Shown here: piece after piece, positions 23,898-30,069 of the stretch
Layout of the letters: every line of letters starts with the position of its first letter
Numbering within the stretch: position 1 is the first letter of the stretch
From: an uncultured Clostridia bacterium
GTDB lineage: Bacteria > Bacillota > Clostridia > Oscillospirales > Ruminococcaceae
NCBI GenBank assembly: GCA_947089135.1
Contig: CAMUJF010000022.1
Location: 1-41,039, forward strand
Direction of reading: 5' to 3'
Length of the DNA: 41,039 bases
Program-made: the position numbers and the translations under genes
Notes under the pieces: model-generated
Told to the model about the DNA's origin: nothing
Seen by the model: only the letters and a program-made list of their open reading frames with translations
The model's database searches: none

Positions 23898-24309
23898 AGC
23901 GCAGATGGCGGGTGTTAAAGCTTTTCAGGAGAAGCGTTCCGCTGAGAATATTGCAAAGGCTAATACTGCTATTGACAAGCTCTATAGGCAAGGCAAAGAG
24001 GTTAATTTTGAAGCTGTCGCTAAAGAGTCTGGCGTTAGTCGTACTGGACTTTACAACAACCCCAAGATTAAGGAACGCATACTTAAACTGCGTACCAAAT
24101 GCCGTTCTGTTCCTAATTCTGACTACACTGTTATCAAGAAATCCGATAAGGAAGAATATGAAAGGCAGATAGCGGATTATCGCGCAAAGGTCAAGCAGTT
24201 GGAACAGGACAAGTTGAATTTGATTAATCAACTTGTGGAGTTGGAGGATTTACGTGATGAAGTTAATAGGCTGAGATGTCGTTTGATTGAGGTTAATAAG
24301 AAAGAATAA
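23878..24309 (+). CDS. tnpC: TnpC/DUF6262-like accessory protein of the recombinase element
   Basis: A 143-residue basic protein. Residues 1-75 contain a helix-turn-helix-like segment (VNFEAVAKESGVSRTGLYNN), and residues about 90-143 form a coiled coil with leucine heptads (VKQLEQDKLNLINQLVELED). TnpC of Tn554 is about 125 residues, lies in the same place, and influences orientation and efficiency of transposition. The same type of protein is annotated as DUF6262 in clostridial elements. It overlaps recombinase C by 20 nt. Its start has GGAGG upstream, so its expression is coupled. It has no catalytic signature and probably acts as a DNA-binding or architectural partner. Confidence 0.8.
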   Translation: MKKKASKAQMAGVKAFQEKRSAENIAKANTAIDKLYRQGKEVNFEAVAKESGVSRTGLYNNPKIKERILKLRTKCRSVPNSDYTVIKKSDKEEYERQIADYRAKVKQLEQDKLNLINQLVELEDLRDEVNRLRCRLIEVNKKE

Positions 24310-24513
24310 TATACAAATTTAGTTATGCTCTCTTGTGCATAATAGAGAAATTTTAAGAGAGGAGAACGTACAACACACACAAGAGTGTTCTCTATGTTAG
24401 GAATGGCTTAGTTGCGTGGTTTCAACATAGAGAACAGTACTGTTACTGAAAATAAAGAATGCATTTTGTTTTTGTGTAGATTTAACAAAACGAAACAAAT
24501 TTTCGATTTTCAC
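24310..24513. other. Gene-free right flank of the recombinase element
   Basis: AT-rich sequence without a gene. It contains several AGAGAAC/GTTCTCT words (near 24362, 24387 and 24429) and the inverted repeat listed separately. It most likely holds the right end of the element and recombinase binding sites. Confidence 0.4.
24386..24436. repeat. 13-bp perfect inverted repeat, candidate recombinase site
   Basis: tgttctctatgtt (24386-24398) and aacatagagaaca (24424-24436) are exact inverted repeats around a 25-nt spacer. Position just downstream of the recombinase operon and arm length fit a binding site for a tyrosine recombinase at the element end. A partial match TTCTATGTAG occurs at the left flank. 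Confidence 0.5.
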
Positions 24514-24542
24514 TTGACGAACATACGTTTTATGGCTATAAT
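24514..24542 (+). promoter_or_regulatory. Promoter of the sigma-like gene pair
   Basis: TTGACG (24514-24519), a 17-bp spacer and TATAAT (24537-24542). The leader runs about 110 nt to ATG 24659. tttatggct at 24529-24537 is matched by its inverse agccataaa at 24614-24622, which spans the promoter and leader. Confidence 0.7.
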
Positions 24543-24658
24543 TAAAAGTAGGGAATTTGACAGAGCTTCCGTCTGACCATCGGGAGTACTGCCTGCGGGA
24601 AATGATAATTAAAAGCCATAAATGTCTTACACGTCGCTGAAACGGAGGTTTGTTCACT

Positions 24659-24892
24659 ATGAAGGAATACATGAAAATGATCGTTGAATACAAGCGCTCG
24701 GAGGCCGCCCTCAGAAAGAGAATCTCGGAGCTGAACGAAAGGCTTAAGGGTGATCTCGAAACCATTGAGCGCGATGATATAACAAGGCGGAAGCTTACGC
24801 TCGAACAGGAGCTTTATGATCTGCTTGACGTTATTTACAGTCTTTACGGCTACGCGGGCTGCGGGGTGAACGACATATGCAGAAACGCCTGA
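24659..24892 (+). CDS. Small coiled-coil protein preceding a sigma-like factor
   Basis: A 77-residue mostly helical charged protein. EYKRSEAALRKRISELNERL and the following residues fit a coiled coil, and LTLEQELYDLLDVIYSLYGY closes the helical region. There is no membrane helix. I chose ATG 24659 (ACGGAGG upstream) rather than the TTG at 24650. The stop overlaps the start of the sigma-region-4-like gene by 16 nt, implying coupled synthesis and perhaps a complex, such as anti-sigma and sigma or a two-part factor. No family is recognised. Phage- and element-borne sigma-like genes often have such a small partner (general knowledge). Confidence 0.65.
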   Translation: MKEYMKMIVEYKRSEAALRKRISELNERLKGDLETIERDDITRRKLTLEQELYDLLDVIYSLYGYAGCGVNDICRNA

Positions 24893-25182
24893 AAAACGAT
24901 TTTCCCGGAGAAGCGGAATTCTGCGCGGACAAGCGTATCACCGCGCTTATCGGTGAAAACAGTTCGGGTGGGGACAAGCATAGCCTGATGATAAAAATTC
25001 TCAGAAATATTATCGAGAACGAGCTTTCGGAACGCCAGCGGCAGATGATAGGTCTTTACTATTTCAGCCGCATGAATATCCCGGAGATAGCGGAAAAGCT
25101 TGAAGTGAACCGCTCCACCGTGTCGCGGACGATCTCACGCGGCAGAAGAAATATTATGGAAAAAATGAAATATTTTGTTTAG
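24877..25182 (+). CDS. Sigma-70 region 4-like helix-turn-helix protein
   Basis: A 101-residue protein. Its C-terminal half is a sigma-70 region 4 type helix-turn-helix: LSERQRQMIGLYYFSRMN (about 53-70), then IPEIAEKLEVNRSTVSRTIS and RGRRNIMEK. It lacks region 2, so it cannot be a complete sigma factor on its own. It may work with the overlapping upstream protein or act as a DNA-binding regulator or anti-terminator. The first 45 residues are unassigned. The gene overlaps its partner and ends 26 nt before the PLP-decarboxylase gene. It may therefore lead the housekeeping operon or be part of the adjacent mobile element. Confidence 0.75.
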   Translation: MQKRLKNDFPGEAEFCADKRITALIGENSSGGDKHSLMIKILRNIIENELSERQRQMIGLYYFSRMNIPEIAEKLEVNRSTVSRTISRGRRNIMEKMKYFV

Positions 25183-25208
25183 ACCGATTTGAATGTGAGG
25201 AATGTAAA

Positions 25209-26540
25209 ATGAATACTCCTGTTTATGATTTTTTGGAACGTTATGCGGGCAGCGGAACGGTGCGCGCGCATATGCCGGGGCACAAGGGAAGAAGTCCCGA
25301 AGGCTGCGGCTTCGGTGCGGCTTTTCCTTATGATATAACCGAAATAAAGGGCGCGGATTCTTTGTACGAAGCGGATGGCATTATTGCCGAAAGCGAGAAA
25401 AACGCGGCTTCTATTTTCGGTACAGCTGCAACGTTTTACTCTGCGGGAGGGTCTACGCTTTGCATACAGGCTATGCTTGCGGCGGTATGCGGAAAAGGCA
25501 GGTCTTTTATCTGCGGCAGAAACGCTCACCGCTCGGTAATGAACTCCTGCGTACTGCTCGATCTTGACCCGTGCTGGCTTTATCCCGAATATGAGGATAG
25601 TTCCGTCGTTTCGGGAAAAATCACCGCCGCTTCTGTGGAAATGGCTATTGAGCGTTACCGTGACAAGGATCCCGCTTGTGTTTTTATAACTTCTCCAGAC
25701 TATCTGGGGAGGCTTGCTCCCATTGCGGAGATAGCGGAGGTATGTCATCGGAACAGTATGCCGCTGCTTGTGGACAACGCTCACGGAGCGTATCTTGCTT
25801 TTCTGGAGGATAGTTTCCACCCTGTTGCATTGGGGGCGGATATGTGCTGCGATTCGGCTCACAAGACTCTGCCCGTACTTACGGGGGGAGCTTATCTCCA
25901 TGTGGGGAACGAAAGCTTTATTCCCGAAATAAAGCGTGATATGGCTCTTTTCGGCAGTACAAGTCCGAGCTATCTCATTATGGCAAGCATGGACTTGTGC
26001 AATAAATATCTTGCGGAGGGATTCCGAAGCGATCTTGCGGAAACGGTGAAACGGGTCTGCGATTTAAAGAAGCGGCTTGCTCATCTTGTACTGCCCGACA
26101 CCGAACCGCTTAAGGTAACTTTTTACGCATACCCATGCGGACTGCGGGGATATCAGCTTGCGGAACAGCTTCGGGAAAACGGCATAGAGGCGGAATACGC
26201 TGACGAGACTCATGCGGTGCTGATGTTTTCGTCTTCAAGTACCGGGGAGGATTTTGAAAAAACCGCATTTGCCGCTGAAAGACTGATGTGTCCCAGAATA
26301 CTTTTAAGACCCCCTCAGATCGAGATAACAGAAGCGGTTAGGGCAATGTCCCCAAGGGAAGCTTTTTTTGCGGCTCGGGAGACAGTTTCCGCAGAAAAAG
26401 CGTCGGGACGTATCGCCGCCGAGAGCATTACAGTGTGTCCTCCATGCATACCGATAGCAGCGGCGGGAGAAATTATTGACGAAAATATTATAAAAATTTT
26501 GAAAATGTATAGCATTTTTCATGTAAATGTGGTACAATAA
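25209..26540 (+). CDS. Orn/Lys/Arg decarboxylase-family PLP enzyme (YaaO-like)
   Basis: A 443-residue fold-type I PLP enzyme of the basic amino-acid decarboxylase family. Motifs: RAHMPGHKG (19-27), TEIKGADSLYEADG (44-57), the PLP-contacting VDNAHGAY (188-195), and SAHKTLPVLTGGA (216-228) with Lys219 as the Schiff-base lysine. It lacks the N-terminal wing domain of inducible enterobacterial decarboxylases and is somewhat shorter than YaaO/SpeA proteins of about 480 residues. Its place before darA, holB and ricT matches the Bacillus yaaO locus, supporting that orthology. The substrate (arginine, lysine or ornithine) cannot be read from sequence. The product would be a polyamine precursor. Start ATG with GAGG upstream. 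Confidence 0.85.
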   Translation: MNTPVYDFLERYAGSGTVRAHMPGHKGRSPEGCGFGAAFPYDITEIKGADSLYEADGIIAESEKNAASIFGTAATFYSAGGSTLCIQAMLAAVCGKGRSFICGRNAHRSVMNSCVLLDLDPCWLYPEYEDSSVVSGKITAASVEMAIERYRDKDPACVFITSPDYLGRLAPIAEIAEVCHRNSMPLLVDNAHGAYLAFLEDSFHPVALGADMCCDSAHKTLPVLTGGAYLHVGNESFIPEIKRDMALFGSTSPSYLIMASMDLCNKYLAEGFRSDLAETVKRVCDLKKRLAHLVLPDTEPLKVTFYAYPCGLRGYQLAEQLRENGIEAEYADETHAVLMFSSSSTGEDFEKTAFAAERLMCPRILLRPPQIEITEAVRAMSPREAFFAARETVSAEKASGRIAAESITVCPPCIPIAAAGEIIDENIIKILKMYSIFHVNVVQ

Positions 26541-26614
26541 AAATGTATACTTATGAACTTATACTGATTTATGTCTGCATTTTGATCAAAAATCAGAATT
26601 AACGGAGGTTCGGC

Positions 26615-26941
26615 ATGAAACTTATCTATGCGATTGTAAATAACGACGACAGCCACGATGTTTCCTCTACGCTTACGAGAGCGGGATTTTTTGCCACCAA
26701 GCTCGCTTCGACCGGCGGATTCCTTATGGCGGGAAACACTACATTTCTCATTTGCGCCGAGGACGACAAGGTCGATGAGATAATCGGCATTATTAAAGAG
26801 CGTTCACGAAGAAGAAAGCAGTATATGCCTGCCGGCAACTTTGTCGGCTCGGAAATGCACGGCGCGACTTTTCCCGTGGAGGTATCCGTGGGCGGAGCTA
26901 CTATTTTCGTCACCGACGTGGAACGGTTTGAAAAGGTATGA
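26615..26941 (+). CDS. darA: c-di-AMP-binding PII-like protein DarA
   Basis: A 108-residue cyclic-di-AMP receptor (YaaQ/DarA family), a PII-like trimer. It starts MKLIYAIVNNDDSHDVSSTL and contains LTRAGFFATKLASTGGFLMAGNTT (in two stretches), the ligand-contacting region. The long T- and B-loops are typical of the family, with GATFPVEVSVGGATIF near the end. Its partner proteins are unknown in most bacteria. The gene has ACGGAGG upstream and overlaps holB by 4 nt (ATGA). The order decarboxylase-darA-holB-ricT follows Bacillus, although tmk and yaaR, which sit among these genes there, are absent here. Confidence 0.93.
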   Translation: MKLIYAIVNNDDSHDVSSTLTRAGFFATKLASTGGFLMAGNTTFLICAEDDKVDEIIGIIKERSRRRKQYMPAGNFVGSEMHGATFPVEVSVGGATIFVTDVERFEKV

Positions 26942-27921
26942 TAAAGCTTTGGTCAAAGGACTCCTTTGTTTCGGCGCTTGAAGCTATGAAGAGAAACGGC
27001 AGAATGGCTCACGCCTTTCTGCTCGTCGGAGAAAAGGGCGTTGGAAAGAAAACCGCGGCGGACTACATTGCCATGACGCTGCTCTGTGAGAAAGGCGGGG
27101 ACAGTCCCTGCGGGTTTTCTCACAACGGAGAGATGTGCCGCCAGTGCAGAAGGATACTTGAAAACACTCACCCCGACGTTATAAGACCCGAAAAGAGCGG
27201 CAAAAAGCAGATCTATAACCGCGAAACAATACGCGGTATCTGTTCGGACGCTTACGTCAAGCCAAACGACTGCGACTCAAAGGTCTATATATTCGCCGAC
27301 TGCGAAAGCGTTGAGGAGGGTACGCAGAACCTTATGCTGAAGCTTATTGAGGAGCCTCCCGATACGGCGTACTTTATTTTTACCGCCGTAAGCAGGAGCG
27401 TGTTCCTGCCGACAATACTTTCGAGGGTGATAACCATAGGCATACCCGAGTGTACCGAGGAGGACTGCAAAAAAGCTTTGGCGGATATGGGATTCTCCCC
27501 TGAGGATATCGGCGGTGCGGTTGAACGCTTCCACGGAAACATCGGAAACTGTCTTGATTATTTAAAGGGCGGGGAAACTGCCGAAAACGCCGAAATATGC
27601 AGAGATATCGTCTCCGCTATAGCAGAGGGGGACGAATACGGTCTGCTGACCGCGCTGCACCGTATAGGCGAAAACAGAAACAGGATAAAGCTTGTACTGG
27701 AACTTGCGGACAAAACTGTACGGGACGCCTGCGTGCTTAGGCTTGGCACTGCTCCGCCCATAGGCTGTGACCCAAAGGGCGCGGAGCTGCTCTCACGGAA
27801 AATAAGCATGAAACGGGCTGAACTTATTCATGAGGCGATAGGGCGGGTCTCAATACATTGCGGAATGAATATGAACGTGCCGTCGGAGTTATCGGCGTTT
27901 GTCTGCGCCATTATGGGATAG
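26938..27921 (+). CDS. holB: DNA polymerase III delta-prime subunit
   Basis: A 327-residue clamp-loader subunit that helps load the sliding clamp. AAA+ core: Walker A-like GEKGVGKKT (31-39) and four zinc-binding cysteines (50, 58, 67, 70). The conserved LIEEPPDTAYFIFTA block lies at about 136-150. The usual SRC arginine-finger motif appears as SRV (162-164): the arginine is kept and the cysteine is lost. The C-terminal collar domain is divergent, as is normal. It is translationally coupled to darA and followed 17 nt later by ricT, as in the Bacillus locus. Start ATG lies inside the end of darA. Confidence 0.9.
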   Translation: MIKLWSKDSFVSALEAMKRNGRMAHAFLLVGEKGVGKKTAADYIAMTLLCEKGGDSPCGFSHNGEMCRQCRRILENTHPDVIRPEKSGKKQIYNRETIRGICSDAYVKPNDCDSKVYIFADCESVEEGTQNLMLKLIEEPPDTAYFIFTAVSRSVFLPTILSRVITIGIPECTEEDCKKALADMGFSPEDIGGAVERFHGNIGNCLDYLKGGETAENAEICRDIVSAIAEGDEYGLLTALHRIGENRNRIKLVLELADKTVRDACVLRLGTAPPIGCDPKGAELLSRKISMKRAELIHEAIGRVSIHCGMNMNVPSELSAFVCAIMG

Positions 27922-27938
27922 AAAGGAATACAGTCTGT

Positions 27939-28805
27939 ATGACCGAAATTATTGGAGTACGGTTCAAAAAGACCGGCAAAATTTATTATTTTTCCCCTGC
28001 AGGGGTAAAGGCGGAGGAGGGTACTCTCGTTATTGTGGAGACTGCCCGCGGCGTTGAATGCGGCGAGGTGGTGATGCCTAACAGAAATATTGAGGATTCT
28101 CAGATAACCGCTCCGCTGAAAGAGATAATCAGGATAGTCACTCCCCAGGATATGAAGATTCTTGAACAGAACAGGATCAAGGAAAAGAACGCTTTCAAGA
28201 TATGCGAGGAAAAAATCCTTGCACACAAGCTTGATATGAGTCTTGTGGACGTTGAGTGCACTTTTGACAACAACAAACTGCTGTTTTATTTTACGGCGGA
28301 GACACGTGTGGATTTCCGCGAGCTTGTCAAAGACCTTGCTTCCGTTTTCAGGACGCGCATAGAGCTTCGGCAGATAGGAGTCCGCGACGAGGCGAAGATC
28401 CTCGGCGGTCTGGGAATATGCGGCAGGGAATTCTGCTGCAAGGGTTTTCTGGGTGAATTTCAGCCGGTGTCCATAAAAATGGCTAAGGAGCAGGGGCTTT
28501 CGCTGAATCCCACAAAAATTTCAGGTACCTGCGGCAGACTTATGTGCTGTCTTAAATACGAGCAGGACGCTTACGAGTTCCTGCAAAAAAATACTCCGAA
28601 GGTTGGAGCATATGTTAAAACTCCCGATTTCAGGGGATATGTTGAGGAAGTAAATCTGCTGACGGGCAAGCTGAAGGTCAAGCCCGAAAAATCCGAGGAC
28701 GCGGCGGTCATTTTCAACAAGGAGGACGTGACCATTATACGCGACGGAAAGATAAGGATCGACAAGGACGAGCTTAAAGCTCTGAAAGAACTGGAGGACA
28801 AATAG
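27939..28805 (+). CDS. ricT: RicT/YaaT, PSP1-domain regulator
   Basis: A 288-residue PSP1-domain protein. In Bacillus, RicT (YaaT) acts in a complex with RicA and RicF that carries Fe-S clusters and affects RNase Y-dependent mRNA processing and phosphorelay signalling. Cysteine motifs are visible at GICGREFCC (159-167) and GTCGRLMCC (196-204), with RIELRQIGVRDEAKILGGLG before them. I chose ATG 27939 (GAAAGGA 11 nt upstream) over the earlier in-frame start at 27858, which lies inside holB. The C-terminal 40 residues are charged. Neighbours match the conserved Firmicutes order. No ricA or ricF is in the window. Confidence 0.92.
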   Translation: MTEIIGVRFKKTGKIYYFSPAGVKAEEGTLVIVETARGVECGEVVMPNRNIEDSQITAPLKEIIRIVTPQDMKILEQNRIKEKNAFKICEEKILAHKLDMSLVDVECTFDNNKLLFYFTAETRVDFRELVKDLASVFRTRIELRQIGVRDEAKILGGLGICGREFCCKGFLGEFQPVSIKMAKEQGLSLNPTKISGTCGRLMCCLKYEQDAYEFLQKNTPKVGAYVKTPDFRGYVEEVNLLTGKLKVKPEKSEDAAVIFNKEDVTIIRDGKIRIDKDELKALKELEDK

Positions 28806-28808
28806 CCT

Positions 28809-29060
28809 ATGAAAACGAAAGAGTATGTTCGGGTACAGAAAAACTGCCCTGCCGCTTCGGCTGCGTTGGTTCTGGCAATAATGGCGGCAGTAATGTCCGC
28901 TGCCGCGCTTGCCGTTGGTATCATCGCATTTGTTAAAGGCTGCGCCGGAAACCGCGTTACCGCAGCAGAGTACAACAGCTTTATTCCGCCTGAAAGCGGA
29001 GATGACGGTGACGACAGTGATGATGAGGACAACATCGGCTGCGACACACTGGCTTTTTAA
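28809..29060 (+). CDS. Small single-pass membrane protein with acidic tail
   Basis: An 83-residue protein. The basic N-terminus (1-14) is followed by a long Ala-rich membrane helix (about 15-42) and an acidic Gly/Asp/Ser tail (ESGDDGDDSDDED) ending GCDTLAF. I do not recognise the family. It starts 4 nt after the ricT stop with GGAGG inside the end of ricT, so it is in the same transcript. It precedes the prohibitin-like gene by 35 nt. The acidic tail probably faces outside if the basic end is inside (positive-inside rule). A role beside the SPFH protein is only a guess. Confidence 0.7.
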   Translation: MKTKEYVRVQKNCPAASAALVLAIMAAVMSAAALAVGIIAFVKGCAGNRVTAAEYNSFIPPESGDDGDDSDDEDNIGCDTLAF

Positions 29061-29095
29061 GCGCATAATTGCGCATTATCGAAAGGAGATACTAA

Positions 29096-30010
29096 ATGAC
29101 AAATAATAACAATGTAGTAAACGCAAGCAGCGGTACGGTGCGCAAGATCGTGATAACCGTTATCGTATTGCTGATCGCGGCAATTGTGGTAATGAACTCG
29201 TTTACCACCGTAAAGGCGGGTCACACGGGTGTTGTGACCACTTTCGGAAAGGTCTCCGACGGGGTGCTCTCGGAGGGACTTCACTTTAAGATACCGTTTA
29301 TTCAGGACATCGTTCTGATCGACAACCGTGTAAAAAAAGCGGAGGCTGCCTGCACCGCCGCTTCAAAGGACTTGCAGACAGTTTCCTCCACAATTGCGGT
29401 GAACTACAAGGTGCTTAACGGCTACTCCGCAAGAGTCTATAAGGACATCGGTCTCGACTACGAATCGGTAATAATTACACCCGCCATTCAGGAGTGCGTA
29501 AAAGCCGTTACGGCAAAGTTTACCGCCGAGGAGCTTATCACCAACCGTCAGTCCATCGGTGATCAGATGATGGAACTCCTGAAAGATAAGATAGGTGCAT
29601 ACGGCATAGAGATACAGATATTCAACATTACGGCGTTTGATTTTACGGACGAGTACAACGCCGCTATCGAAGCAAAGCAGACTGCTCAGCAGAACGCTCT
29701 CAAAGCGGAGCAGGACTTGCAGCGGATCAAGGTAGAGGCTGAACAGAAGATAGCTCAGGCTCAGGCGGAGGCGGAAGCCTACAAGCTGAAATCCGAGCAG
29801 ATAACTCCCGAGATACTCATAAGCAACTACATTGAAAAGTGGGACGGAAAGCTTCCCGCCGTTGTTTCGGGAGACGGAGGAACAATGATGATCGACCTTT
29901 CAAAGCTTCTTGAGGAAATAGGCGGCACATCGGGAGGTACCGCTTCATACAGACAGACCGCTCCGGCAACGCAGACACCTGCAGAGCAAAACGACGGTAC
30001 ATACGAATGA
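29096..30010 (+). CDS. Prohibitin/SPFH-domain membrane protein
   Basis: A 304-residue protein of the stomatin/prohibitin/flotillin/HflK superfamily, which oligomerises on the membrane and organises membrane proteases or microdomains. A single N-terminal helix (about 16-34) is followed by the SPFH domain (TVKAGHTGVVTTFGKVSDGV at about 38-57, through about 200), a coiled coil (about 190-240; KQTAQQNALKAEQDLQRIK) and a Gln/Thr-rich tail. The domain order fits bacterial prohibitin homologues rather than the HflK/HflC pair, and no FtsH or NfeD partner is nearby. The ATG is preceded by GAAAGGAG. A strong terminator follows at once. Confidence 0.88.
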   Translation: MTNNNNVVNASSGTVRKIVITVIVLLIAAIVVMNSFTTVKAGHTGVVTTFGKVSDGVLSEGLHFKIPFIQDIVLIDNRVKKAEAACTAASKDLQTVSSTIAVNYKVLNGYSARVYKDIGLDYESVIITPAIQECVKAVTAKFTAEELITNRQSIGDQMMELLKDKIGAYGIEIQIFNITAFDFTDEYNAAIEAKQTAQQNALKAEQDLQRIKVEAEQKIAQAQAEAEAYKLKSEQITPEILISNYIEKWDGKLPAVVSGDGGTMMIDLSKLLEEIGGTSGGTASYRQTAPATQTPAEQNDGTYE

Positions 30011-30026
30011 CGAATAACCTAATACC

Positions 30027-30060
30027 AAAAAGGTCTCCGGATTTTCCGGAGACCTTTTTT
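30027..30060. terminator. Bidirectional terminator
   Basis: ggtctccgga (30032-30041), ttt loop, tccggagacc (30045-30054), a perfect 10-bp stem flanked by A5 and T6 runs. It can end both the rightward prohibitin transcript and the leftward GGDEF-sensor transcript. Confidence 0.92.
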
Positions 30061-30069
30061 ATAGCTAAA

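Larger units (their letters stand above)
20500..24440 (+). mobile_element. Tn554/RIT-like element with three tyrosine recombinases
   Basis: The core is four overlapping rightward genes: three tyrosine recombinases and a small TnpC/DUF6262-like protein. This is the hallmark of Tn554-related transposons and 'recombinase in trio' elements. Codon use and base composition are more AT-rich than the flanking genes, especially in the second recombinase. No cargo gene lies inside. Boundaries are estimates: the left flank contains TTCTATGTAG near 20503 and the right flank a 13-bp inverted repeat containing CTCTATGTT near 24390, but no clear terminal pair was found. Confidence 0.7.
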
